Part shown: positions 7,016-15,085 of the stretch, piece after piece
Numbering within the stretch: position 1 is the stretch's first letter
Layout of the letters: each line of letters begins with the position of its first letter
Notes under the pieces: generated by a model
The model's database searches: none
What the model saw: the letters and a program-made list of their open reading frames with translations, nothing else
What the model was told of the DNA's origin: nothing
Program-made: the position numbers and the translations under genes
From: Deltaproteobacteria bacterium
GTDB taxonomy: Bacteria; Desulfobacterota; GWC2-55-46
NCBI GenBank assembly: GCA_016234855.1
Contig: JACRNO010000057.1
Location: 1-60,829, forward strand
DNA length: 60,829 nucleotides
Direction of reading: 5' to 3'

Positions 7016-8058
7016 TGGGAACGCACTCAACAACAGAAGAGATAAAAAGGTTTATAATAAACAATGTCGAGGCGCATCCGGCTGACCTGACCGCTATTAC
7101 GGCAAAGACCTTCGGGATTTCCAGACAGGCGGTCAACCGTCATCTGCAAGGGATGCTCAAAGAGGGCGCGCTGCGCGCCGAAGGCGCGACCCGCAACAGA
7201 AAATATTTTCTAAAACCGGTTATTGAAGAGACGTTTATAATATCTATAAAGCCCGGACTTCAAGAAGACAAGGTCTGGCGCGAGATGATAGAGCCGTTGC
7301 TGAAGGGCGTTAAAGAAAACGTATTGAATATCTGCTATTACGGTTTTACAGAGATGCTTAATAATGTATTTGACCATGCCGAGGCGAAGAAAGCCGTCAT
7401 TCATTTTGAGAGATATCTGAACGGGATATACATCTGGGTGATTGATAACGGCGTTGGTATCTTCAACAAGATTGCCGGAAAATTCCACCTTGATGACCAG
7501 AGACACGCGATACTGGAGCTCTCGAAAGGCAAATTGACCACAGACCCAAAGCAACATACAGGCCAGGGTATTTTTTTCACATCAAGGGCGTTTGACGCCT
7601 TCGACATCTTGTCAGGGAGACTGATATTAGCCACCCGGCAAGAGAAAGACTGGTTACTGGAAGAACCTTCCGATGGGACAGATATCAAAGGCACTGAAAT
7701 AGTCATGAAAATAAGCACAGGCTCTGAAAGGACGCTCAAAGACGTCTTCGACAGATTCGTCGACGTTGACTATGGATTTACAAAGACCATCGTGCCGGTT
7801 GACCTCGTCAGATATGGCGCAGAAACCCTTGTCTCGCGCTCACAGGCCAAGCGACTGATGGCGCGGCTCGAACTCTTCAAAGAAGCACTGCTTGATTTTG
7901 AGGGTGTGCCATCAATCGGGCAGGCGTTTACCGACGAAATCTTCAGGGTCTATCAGAACGCGCACCCCGAGATCAAGATTCAATATTGCAACGCGACCGA
8001 AGAAGTGGAGAAGATGATAAAGATGGTAAAGACGGAAGCAACGCGCAAGGCTGAATAA
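7015..8058 (+). CDS. HTH / GHKL-ATPase / STAS-like (DUF4325) regulator
   Basis: 347 residues from the ATG (an in-frame TTG at 7006 is the alternative). Order: winged-helix HTH at about 5-60 (I-S-R-Q-A-V-N-R-H-L), a histidine-kinase-type ATPase at about 80-235 with N-box E-M-L-N-N-V-F-D-H, G1 box D-N-G-V-G-I and G2 box T-G-Q-G-I, then a STAS-like DUF4325 domain at about 260-335. There is no H-box or receiver, so it is not a classic two-component kinase; the set resembles an anti-sigma-type kinase and its STAS partner fused to a DNA-binding domain. It is 15 bases from ald and probably cotranscribed. Target and signal unknown. Confidence 0.75.
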   Translation: MGTHSTTEEIKRFIINNVEAHPADLTAITAKTFGISRQAVNRHLQGMLKEGALRAEGATRNRKYFLKPVIEETFIISIKPGLQEDKVWREMIEPLLKGVKENVLNICYYGFTEMLNNVFDHAEAKKAVIHFERYLNGIYIWVIDNGVGIFNKIAGKFHLDDQRHAILELSKGKLTTDPKQHTGQGIFFTSRAFDAFDILSGRLILATRQEKDWLLEEPSDGTDIKGTEIVMKISTGSERTLKDVFDRFVDVDYGFTKTIVPVDLVRYGAETLVSRSQAKRLMARLELFKEALLDFEGVPSIGQAFTDEIFRVYQNAHPEIKIQYCNATEEVEKMIKMVKTEATRKAE

Positions 8059-8073
8059 GGAGAACTTACACAA

Positions 8074-9183
8074 ATGATTATCGGCGTCCCAAAAGAGATC
8101 AAAGAAGCTGAATTCCGCGTGGCAGTTGTTCCTGCGGGCGTAAAGGCCTTGACCAATGCGGGGCATACCGTGCTAGTTGAGAAGGGCGCGGGACTTGCCA
8201 GCGCCATACCGGACGCGGAATACGAGAACGCCGGTGCAACGGTCTGCGCAACCGCCGAAGAGGTATGGCAGCGCTCAGCCCTCATATTAAAAGTGAAAGA
8301 GCCGAGGCCGGAGGAGTATCGCTACTTCCGCGAAGGCCTTTGCATATTCACCTTCTTTCACCTGGCCGCAAACCCGGCCCTGGCCGATGAAATGTTAAAG
8401 ACCGGGGTGACCGGCATCGCTTACGAGACTATCGTGCTCAACGACGGCTCGCTCCCCATACTCTCGCCCATGAGCGAGGTCGCGGGAAGGCTCGCCATAC
8501 TCGCGGGCAGCCATCATCTGATGAAGCCGTACGGCGGCAGGGGCGTGCTACTGCCCGGAGTACCCGGGGTCGAGGCGGGCCGCGTCGTGATACTCGGCGC
8601 AGGCGTGGTCGGCCAAAACGCGCTTAAGATGGCCGTGGGCCTGGGCGGCCAGGTAACGGTAATCGACGCAAAGATTCAGGCGCTTCGTCGAATAGACGAC
8701 ATCTACGCAGGGCGCGTTACGACGCTCGTCTCCAACCCTCACAATATCGAAGAGACCGTCACCAGGGCCGACCTGGTGGTCGGCGCGGTCCACATACCAG
8801 GCGCGCGCACCCCGGCCCTTGTAACGCGAAAGCTGGTCTCGGCCATGAAAAAAGGAGCGGTCATAGTGGACGTCTCCATCGACCAGGGCGGGTGCATCGA
8901 GACCATCCGCCCGACCACGCACACGGAGCCGGTATATGAGGTAGACGGCGTAATACACTACGGAGTGACCAATATGCCAGGGGCCGTGCCACGCACGTCA
9001 ACCTTCGCGCTTACGAATGCGACCCTGCCATACGTCATGAGCCTTATTGCCAACGGCCCGCTCAAGGCCGCAACGGGAAACCCGGCCATTGAAAGGGGCG
9101 TCAACATCCATAACCACAAGGTCACTCACGCCACGGTCGCCTCTGCCCTCAATACGGCTTACACCCCGCTGCACAAGACGTAG
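8074..9183 (+). CDS. ald: Alanine dehydrogenase
   Basis: 369 residues, full length. NAD-dependent interconversion of alanine with pyruvate and ammonia. N-terminal G-V-P-K-E-I-K and R-V-A-V-V-P match the family; the substrate lysine is in L-K-V-K-E-P and the catalytic His in F-F-H-L-A-A; the nucleotide loop is G-A-G-V-V-G near 172. Strong ribosome site AAGGAGAA. Its placement behind the HTH/ATPase regulator suggests shared expression and perhaps regulation by it. Confidence 0.96.
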   Translation: MIIGVPKEIKEAEFRVAVVPAGVKALTNAGHTVLVEKGAGLASAIPDAEYENAGATVCATAEEVWQRSALILKVKEPRPEEYRYFREGLCIFTFFHLAANPALADEMLKTGVTGIAYETIVLNDGSLPILSPMSEVAGRLAILAGSHHLMKPYGGRGVLLPGVPGVEAGRVVILGAGVVGQNALKMAVGLGGQVTVIDAKIQALRRIDDIYAGRVTTLVSNPHNIEETVTRADLVVGAVHIPGARTPALVTRKLVSAMKKGAVIVDVSIDQGGCIETIRPTTHTEPVYEVDGVIHYGVTNMPGAVPRTSTFALTNATLPYVMSLIANGPLKAATGNPAIERGVNIHNHKVTHATVASALNTAYTPLHKT

Positions 9184-9214
9184 AGGCAATCTCGCAGTAT
9201 GGGCTGTACCCACT

Positions 9215-9283
9215 GTAGCTCAGGGCTTTAGCCCTGAAAATGGCCACTGGACGCGTGATATCAGGCCTAAAGGCATGAGCTAC
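9215..9283. repeat. GTAGC-family paired hairpin element
   Basis: 69 bp from GTAGCTC to GAGCTAC, with CAGGGCTTTAGCCCTG on the left and a degraded CAGGCCTAAAGGCATG on the right. The two arms are swapped relative to the copy at 1345. Immediately beyond is a GGCTGGCGCAGCCACCCTAC hairpin (9301-9320) of the second family. Confidence 0.8.
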
Positions 9284-9402
9284 TGTTTTCAATATATAAT
9301 GGCTGGCGCAGCCACCCTACTAAAGACCGGCCGCGCATTTTTCTTGCCAATCCCGGCATGATACGGTAAATTTTCAGAAAATACCCTCTTGGAGCCGAAC
9401 CG

Positions 9403-9654
9403 ATGGTAAAAAAATACTACAACCTTACCGTGATATGCGAAGGGGCCATGCCTGACTTTACGGTCGACGAAAAGACCGTGGACACGTTTGAAAAGGCGTT
9501 TGGCGGCGAAGAAGGGCTAATACAGTTCATAGACATGGAGGACAAGGGAGAGGTCAGACTCAGAAATAAGAAATTAGTAGGCTACAAAAAGACCCGGATG
9601 ACCCATCTGCCCGCTGAATTAAAGGCTCAGGAAGGTTCGCAAGATAAAAAGTAG
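9403..9654 (+). CDS. Small hypothetical protein
   Basis: 83 residues, soluble, acidic middle and lysine-rich end. A GGAG ribosome site precedes the ATG by a usual distance and codon use resembles the neighbours, so it is probably real. No motif was recognised. It stands alone between the repeats after ald and the lysS promoter. Confidence 0.55.
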   Translation: MVKKYYNLTVICEGAMPDFTVDEKTVDTFEKAFGGEEGLIQFIDMEDKGEVRLRNKKLVGYKKTRMTHLPAELKAQEGSQDKK

Positions 9655-9805
9655 AATATCGGCATGGATATTCCAATGATGGGCGCCCCTTCTCGAGCAT
9701 GCCGCTCTTCACCCCATCCCCAAAACAGATACGCGTCAAACCGCATTGCCCCGGACCCGGCCTTTCCAGTGACGTTAGAACCCCGCGAAAAACCGTGCTT
9801 TTATC

Positions 9806-9834
9806 TTGACTGGCAGCTTCAAATAGGCTAATTT
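9806..9834 (+). promoter_or_regulatory. Promoter of lysS
   Basis: TTGACT (9806-9811), 17-bp spacer, TAATTT (9829-9834), predicted start near 9841. It is the only convincing promoter before the lysS-lolC-lolD envelope cluster. Confidence 0.55.
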
Positions 9835-9887
9835 AAAATATTCGCCGAAACCGAACAAGTCTGTCCGGCTTGCAAGCGGCCGAAGTT

Positions 9888-11396
9888 ATGACAATACTCG
9901 ATAAGGAAAAGGTCAGGCCAGTGGAAGGCACAAGCGTTGAATTCAAGGACAGGCTCGCAAAGCTCCAATCGCTAAGGGATGCGGGTATAAACCCGTATCC
10001 CAACGACTTCAAGGCGGCCGATACCTGCGGCAAGGTAGGCAACGATTGCGGCAACGCGACAAAAGAAGAGCTTGAGGCAAAGGAGATAAGGGTCTCGATA
10101 GCCGGAAGGATCATGGCCATACGCGACTTTGGCAAGGCCTCGTTCGTGCACGTGCAGGACAGGAGCGGCAGGCTCCAGGGATATATCAAAAAGGACATCC
10201 TCGGGGAAGAGGGCTACGCCCTCTTCAAGAAGCTCGACACGGGCGACATCATAGGCTTCGAGGGGCGCCTTTTCAGGACGCGCACGGGCGAGCTTACGGC
10301 TGAGATATCAAGACTCAGGCTCCTTGGCAAGGGGCTTCATCCCCTGCCCGAAAAATGGCACGGGCTGGTCGACGTGGAGGCGCGCTACAGACAGCGCTAC
10401 CTCGACCTGATGGTCAACCCGGATGTGCGCGAGGTCTTCCTCAAGAGGACGGCCATAGTAAGGTTCATCAGGGAGTTCCTCTCAGGCCGTGAGTTCATCG
10501 AGGTCGAGACCCCGATGCTCCAGCCCATAGCGGGCGGCGCGGCGGCAAAACCGTTTACGACCTTTCATAACGCGTTGGGCCAGGAACTCTACCTGCGCAT
10601 CGCGCCGGAGCTATATCTCAAAAGGCTCATAGTGGCGGGGCTTGAGCGCGTCTTTGAAATAAACAGGAACTTCAGGAACGAAGGTGTCTCCACCCAGCAC
10701 AACCCCGAGTTCACGATGCTGGAGTTCTACCAGGCATACGCCACGTTCGAAGACATGATGGACCTTACGGAAGAGATGATAAGCTCGCTTGCGATGCAGC
10801 TCCACGGCTCGATGAAGGTCGATTATCAGGGCACGACACTCGACTTCACCCCGCCCTGGAAGAGGATTACCGTAAGGGACGCCGTCCTTGAATACTCGAA
10901 CGCGGACAAGGCGATATTCGACGACAAGGCCGCGGCCCTGGCCTTTTCAAAGACCCTCGGGCTTACCGTGCCCAAAGGGCTGAGCCACGGCAAGGTCATT
11001 CAGGAGATATTCGAGAAGACGGCCGAGCACGAGTTCATCCAGCCGACCTTCGTCACGCACTATCCGCTGGAGATCTCCCCTCTGGCGCGCAAGAACGAAA
11101 AAGACCCGTCGCTCGTCGACAGGTTCGAGCTGCTCGTCAACGGCAAGGAGATCGCCAACGCCTTTTCCGAGCTCAACGACCCGGTCGACCAGCGCGACCG
11201 CTTCGAGGGTCAGCTTAAGGAGCGCGCCGCGGGCGACGTCGAGGCGCACGAGATGGACGAGGACTACTGCCGCGCCCTTGAATACGGCATGCCGCCGACC
11301 GCCGGAGAAGGCATAGGCATCGACAGGCTTGTAATGATAATGACGAACAGCCCGTCGATAAGGGACGTGATACTCTTTCCGCTCCTGAAAAAATAG
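9888..11396 (+). CDS. lysS: Lysyl-tRNA synthetase, class II
   Basis: 502 residues from ATG 9888; an in-frame TTG at 9870 would add six. Charges tRNA-Lys. An OB-fold anticodon-binding domain (about 60-170) is followed by the class II core with motif 2 (F-R-N-E-G-V-S-T-Q-H-N-P-E-F) and motif 3 (G-I-G-I-D-R-L) near the end. No ribosome site is strong at either start. In relatives lysS often leads directly into lolC and lolD, as here. Confidence 0.96.
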   Translation: MTILDKEKVRPVEGTSVEFKDRLAKLQSLRDAGINPYPNDFKAADTCGKVGNDCGNATKEELEAKEIRVSIAGRIMAIRDFGKASFVHVQDRSGRLQGYIKKDILGEEGYALFKKLDTGDIIGFEGRLFRTRTGELTAEISRLRLLGKGLHPLPEKWHGLVDVEARYRQRYLDLMVNPDVREVFLKRTAIVRFIREFLSGREFIEVETPMLQPIAGGAAAKPFTTFHNALGQELYLRIAPELYLKRLIVAGLERVFEINRNFRNEGVSTQHNPEFTMLEFYQAYATFEDMMDLTEEMISSLAMQLHGSMKVDYQGTTLDFTPPWKRITVRDAVLEYSNADKAIFDDKAAALAFSKTLGLTVPKGLSHGKVIQEIFEKTAEHEFIQPTFVTHYPLEISPLARKNEKDPSLVDRFELLVNGKEIANAFSELNDPVDQRDRFEGQLKERAAGDVEAHEMDEDYCRALEYGMPPTAGEGIGIDRLVMIMTNSPSIRDVILFPLLKK

Positions 11397-11426
11397 ACCT
11401 CTGGGCTACATAAGGCGTAGTTTTTT

Positions 11427-11507
11427 GTAGTTCAGGGCTTTAGCCCTGAACATAATGGCTGAGCGTAACGCATGTGTCAAAAGACTCAGGCCTGAGGGCC
11501 TGATACA
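11427..11507. repeat. GTAGC-family element, right end degraded
   Basis: Left arm GTAGTTCAGGGC...GCCCTGAA (11427-11450) and right arm TCAGGCCTGAGGGCCTGA (11485-11502), ending in GATACAT instead of GAGCTAC. It lies between lysS and lolC and ends only about 15 bases before the lolC ATG, so it falls in the ribosome-site region of lolC. Confidence 0.65.
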
Positions 11508-11522
11508 TAAGGCATCATCATA

Positions 11523-12809
11523 ATGTCCTACGAGCTATTCATCGGCCTTCGCTATCTCAAGGCCAAGAGAAAACAGACCTTCATATCGGTCATATCCTTC
11601 ATCTCGATACTCGGCATAACCGTCGGGGTGATGGCGTTGATAATAGTCCTCTCGGTGATGAACGGGTTTGAGGAGAACCTCAAGGAGAAGATCCTCGGCG
11701 TAAACGCCCACGTCGTTGTAACCGGTTTTACGGGCGGACTGCGTAATTACGCGGACGTGGCCGAGAAGGTCAGGCACGTAAAGGGCGTCGTGGGCGCCAC
11801 GCCCTTCACGTACAACCAGGCGATGATCTCCGGCGGCACCGGCGTGGTGGGGGCCGTGATACGCGGCATAGATACCGCCTCCGCGGGCACGGTCACGATA
11901 CTGCCCGATCGCATAAAGTCCGGGACGCTGGCGGGCCTTGCCGTGCCGTTCCCCGAAGGCGCGGCGCAGACGGACGCCGCCGCTGATGCGAAGCTGCCCG
12001 GCATAATGATAGGCCGCGAGCTTGCCAGAAACCTCGGCCTTGACGTGGGCGACACGCTGCGCGTTATCTCGCCCATGGGTGCGATGACCCCTGCGGGCAC
12101 GGTGCCGAGGATGGCGGCGTTCAGGGTCTCCGGCGTCTTCGAAATGGGGATGTACGAATACGATTCCTCGCTGGCCTTCATCTCCATCGACTCGGCCAGA
12201 CGTTTCTTCCGCCTGGGTGACGCCGTCTCAGGGGTGGAGGTCAAGGTGGCCGACATATACGCAGCCGAGAAGACGGCTGATGAAATCATGGGCGCGCTCA
12301 AAGGCTCATACTGGACGCGGACGTGGATGGAGATGAACAGGAACCTCTTCTCCGCGCTCAAGCTCGAGAAGGCGGCCATGTTCATCATCCTCACGCTCAT
12401 CATAATCGTCGCCGCGCTGAACATCATCTCGACGCTCATAATGGTCGTGATGGAAAAGGGAAAAGACATTGCCATTTTAAAAAGCCTCGGGGCCACGCCG
12501 GGCGGCATAATGCGGATATTCATGATAGAGGGCGCGATAATAGGCGTCATCGGCACCACGCTGGGCACCGTGCTCGGCACCGTGACGGCGATAAACCTCG
12601 AGGCGCTTATAGCGGCCATAGAAAAGCTCTTTCACTTCAAGGTGCTGCCTGCGAGCGTATACTACATAGACAAGTTCCCGTCGAAGGTGGAGCCGTCCTT
12701 CGTCATAGCCATCGCCCTCATCTCCCTGGGCATCAGTTTTCTTGCAACGCTCTACCCGTCTTACCAGGCGTCGCGTTTCGACCCCGTAGAGGGGCTCAGA
12801 TACGAATAA
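11523..12809 (+). CDS. lolC: Lipoprotein-releasing ABC transporter permease LolC/E
   Basis: 428 residues. Inner-membrane permease that, with LolD, extracts lipoproteins for delivery to the outer membrane. Opening Y-E-L-F-I-G-L-R-Y-L and the first membrane helix at 20-45, a large periplasmic MacB-like domain (about 50-270), then three helices (about 275-305, 325-350, 385-405) and the family's D-P-V-E-G-L-R end. Only one permease gene is present, so it may act as a homodimer. Ribosome site weak, next to a repeat. Confidence 0.93.
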   Translation: MSYELFIGLRYLKAKRKQTFISVISFISILGITVGVMALIIVLSVMNGFEENLKEKILGVNAHVVVTGFTGGLRNYADVAEKVRHVKGVVGATPFTYNQAMISGGTGVVGAVIRGIDTASAGTVTILPDRIKSGTLAGLAVPFPEGAAQTDAAADAKLPGIMIGRELARNLGLDVGDTLRVISPMGAMTPAGTVPRMAAFRVSGVFEMGMYEYDSSLAFISIDSARRFFRLGDAVSGVEVKVADIYAAEKTADEIMGALKGSYWTRTWMEMNRNLFSALKLEKAAMFIILTLIIIVAALNIISTLIMVVMEKGKDIAILKSLGATPGGIMRIFMIEGAIIGVIGTTLGTVLGTVTAINLEALIAAIEKLFHFKVLPASVYYIDKFPSKVEPSFVIAIALISLGISFLATLYPSYQASRFDPVEGLRYE

Positions 12810-12825
12810 AATGAGGCGATAAGAG

Positions 12826-14082
12826 ATGGCTCTGGACGCACAAACCGCATCCCGCGTCAAGGATAAGGCTGAAGACCTCTTCTCCAAGGGCAAGTTCTCG
12901 GAAGCCATCGAGACCTATGAGAAGATAAAGGCCTACGGCGTAAAAGACCCGCGCATCAACCTGCGTATGGGCGATATCGCGCGCAAGATGGGCAATAACG
13001 CCGGCGCAGTCGAATACTATAAAGACGCTGTAAGCAACTTCGTCAAGGCCGGCTTCATCATCAAAGCGGTCGCGGTCTGCAAGATAATCATAAGCATAGA
13101 CCCGGCCCAGCAGGAGATTCAAGCCAAGCTCGCGGAACTCTACGCCGGGCCGCAGGGCGCGGCAGGCGAAGCCCCGGCCAAACCAACGGCGCCCATAAAA
13201 CCTGAGGCCGCCGCACAACCGGGCGGGGCAACGGCCCCAAGCGCCGTTGCCCCGCTCAAGCTGCCGCGCGTCCCTCTCTTCTCGGACTTCAACGAAGTGG
13301 AATTCCTCGAAGTCGTCAAGAAGGTGCGGTCGAAGGACTACCCGGCGGGCTCATACCTCTTCCGCGAGGGAGACAGCGGGGATTCCATATTCATCATCTC
13401 CGACGGCGGCGTGGAGGTCACGGGACAGGCCAAAGACGGCAAGACCGTCGTACTGGCCACCCTGACCGAAGGCGCGATCTTCGGCGAGTACGGGTTCTTC
13501 TCTCAGGCAAAGCGCAGCACGGGGGTCAAGACCGTAAGCGACTCGACCATACTGGAGCTTACCAAGGCCGACCTCGACGACATCATATCGAGACACCAGC
13601 GCGTCTCCGACGTGCTGTTCAAGTTTTACAAGGAACGCGTCGTCGACAGGCTCATGGGACTGTCCGCGATATTCATGCCCATGTCAAAGGAAGACAGGGA
13701 GGAAATACTCAAGAGACTCACGCTCGTCAAGGCGGTCAAGGGCAGCCCCATCGTCAAGGAAGGCGAGATGGGCGACACCATGTACCTCATCAAGAACGGC
13801 CGGGTCGCGGTCTGGGTGCGCGACAAGGCCGGCAAGCCCCTGACGCTCAAGGAGATGTGCGAGGGGGACTTCTTCGGAGAGATAGCCCTTGCGACCTCGC
13901 GTCCGCGCGTCGCCAACGTATCCGCGGTGGAGGACGTCGAGCTTGTCGCCTTCTCCAGGCCCATGATAAAAGATATCCTTATCAAATACCCGGCGGTCAA
14001 GGATACGCTCGAACAGGTCATAAAGGAACGCGTCGTCGACACCGCAAAGGCAAAGGAGCGCCAGGACGCCACGCTTATCTGA
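12826..14082 (+). CDS. TPR protein with two cyclic nucleotide-binding domains
   Basis: 418 residues. Residues 1-107 are TPR-like helices ([14 protein letters not shown]), 108-145 an Ala/Pro linker, about 148-265 a first cNMP-binding fold (F-G-E-Y-G-F, then K-R-S), and about 280-400 a second with a better phosphate cassette ([13 protein letters not shown]). No output domain, membrane helix or HTH is visible, so it probably acts through protein contacts. It lies between lolC (16 bases away) and lolD, suggesting a regulatory link to lipoprotein sorting or simply shared transcription. The ligand cannot be told from sequence. Confidence 0.85.
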   Translation: MALDAQTASRVKDKAEDLFSKGKFSEAIETYEKIKAYGVKDPRINLRMGDIARKMGNNAGAVEYYKDAVSNFVKAGFIIKAVAVCKIIISIDPAQQEIQAKLAELYAGPQGAAGEAPAKPTAPIKPEAAAQPGGATAPSAVAPLKLPRVPLFSDFNEVEFLEVVKKVRSKDYPAGSYLFREGDSGDSIFIISDGGVEVTGQAKDGKTVVLATLTEGAIFGEYGFFSQAKRSTGVKTVSDSTILELTKADLDDIISRHQRVSDVLFKFYKERVVDRLMGLSAIFMPMSKEDREEILKRLTLVKAVKGSPIVKEGEMGDTMYLIKNGRVAVWVRDKAGKPLTLKEMCEGDFFGEIALATSRPRVANVSAVEDVELVAFSRPMIKDILIKYPAVKDTLEQVIKERVVDTAKAKERQDATLI

Positions 14083-14084
14083 GC

Positions 14085-14189
14085 TATCGGTTATCAGTTA
14101 TCAGTTTATTATTATAGACGACTATTGCCGACAACCGATCTCAGATACCTGCTTTGCCTTTACTTATAACCGACAACCGGTAACCGATA
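14085..14189. repeat. Inverted repeat TATCGGTTA / TAACCGATA before lolD
   Basis: TATCGGTTA (14085-14093) and TAACCGATA (14181-14189) flank an A/T-rich stretch that also contains ATCAGTTATCAG and ACCGACAACCG repeats. It fills the gap between the cyclic-nucleotide protein and lolD. Could be a dispersed repeat or a regulatory site; nothing in it decides. Confidence 0.4.
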
Positions 14190-14194
14190 ACAGC

Positions 14195-14869
14195 ATGGAA
14201 CTTATCACCATAAAAGACCTCTGCAAGAGCTACGGCAACGGCGGCAAGAAGATTGACGTGCTCAAGGGGATAAATCTCACCGTGAACAAGGGCGAGACCA
14301 TAGCCATAGTAGGGGCCTCGGGCGCGGGCAAGTCAACGCTCTTAAATATCATGGGCACGTTGGACAGGCCGACGAGCGGGGACGTGCGCTTCATGAACGA
14401 GCCGGTCTTCGATTACGACGGAAAACGGCTTGCGGCCTTCAGGAACAGGACGATAGGCTTCGTCTTTCAGTTTCACCACCTGCTGCCGGAGTTTACGGCG
14501 GTCGAGAACGTCATGCTCCCGGCGCTGATTAGCGGCGCGCCGTTCGATGCCGCGCGCTCGAGGGCCGCCGCGCTTCTCGGAGAGGTCGGGTTGAGCGAGC
14601 GGCTCGGGCACAAGCCGGGCGAACTATCCGGCGGCGAGCAACAGCGCTGCGCGATAGTGCGCGCCGTCATCCAGGACCCGGGCATGATATTGGCGGACGA
14701 GCCCACGGGCAACCTCGACGCCCGCACCGGCGACGAGGTCTTTGCACTCCTGCTCGGACTTAACAGGGACAGAGGCACGCCGCTGGTGGTCGTCACGCAC
14801 AACGAGCGGCTCGCCTCGCGCATGACGAGGCGCATTATGATGTCGGACGGGTCTCTGACCGAAGGATAG
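14195..14869 (+). CDS. lolD: Lipoprotein-releasing ABC ATPase LolD
   Basis: 224 residues. Walker A G-A-S-G-A-G-K-S near 42, the LolD-type [10 protein letters not shown] segment, signature L-S-G-G-E-Q-Q-R near 147, Walker [12 protein letters not shown]. It energises lipoprotein release with LolC. No good ribosome site is obvious (CCGATAACAGC before the ATG). Confidence 0.93.
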   Translation: MELITIKDLCKSYGNGGKKIDVLKGINLTVNKGETIAIVGASGAGKSTLLNIMGTLDRPTSGDVRFMNEPVFDYDGKRLAAFRNRTIGFVFQFHHLLPEFTAVENVMLPALISGAPFDAARSRAAALLGEVGLSERLGHKPGELSGGEQQRCAIVRAVIQDPGMILADEPTGNLDARTGDEVFALLLGLNRDRGTPLVVVTHNERLASRMTRRIMMSDGSLTEG

Positions 14870-14881
14870 AACGCAGATATC

Positions 14882-14956
14882 GTAGCTCAGACCTTTAAGT
14901 CTGATTTTGTCAGCCGCTAAACGGGCGTTCATATCAAGGCTAAAGCCCTGAGCTAC
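14882..14956. repeat. GTAGC-family paired hairpin element
   Basis: 75 bp, GTAGCTC to GAGCTAC, left arm CAGACCTTTAAGTCTG, right arm CAAGGCTAAAGCCCTG. It lies just after lolD and before bamA. Confidence 0.8.
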
Positions 14957-15024
14957 GAAAAATCCGCTATGCGGCAGAAACATCATGAAAGGCCTTTGAC
15001 CTTTACGCAAGTCAAAGATTATCC

Positions 15025-15060
15025 GTCAGGCCAAAGCCCTTAAGGGCCGCACAGCCTGAC
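15025..15060. repeat. Nested palindrome upstream of bamA
   Basis: GTCAGGC (15025-15031) pairs with GCCTGAC (15054-15060) around the perfect palindrome GCCCTTAAGGGC (15036-15047). It could be a terminator-like or cruciform structure but lacks a T run. The bamA GTG starts 26 bases later. Confidence 0.5.
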
Positions 15061-15085
15061 GTTAGAAAAGGGGCTAACAGAGTTC

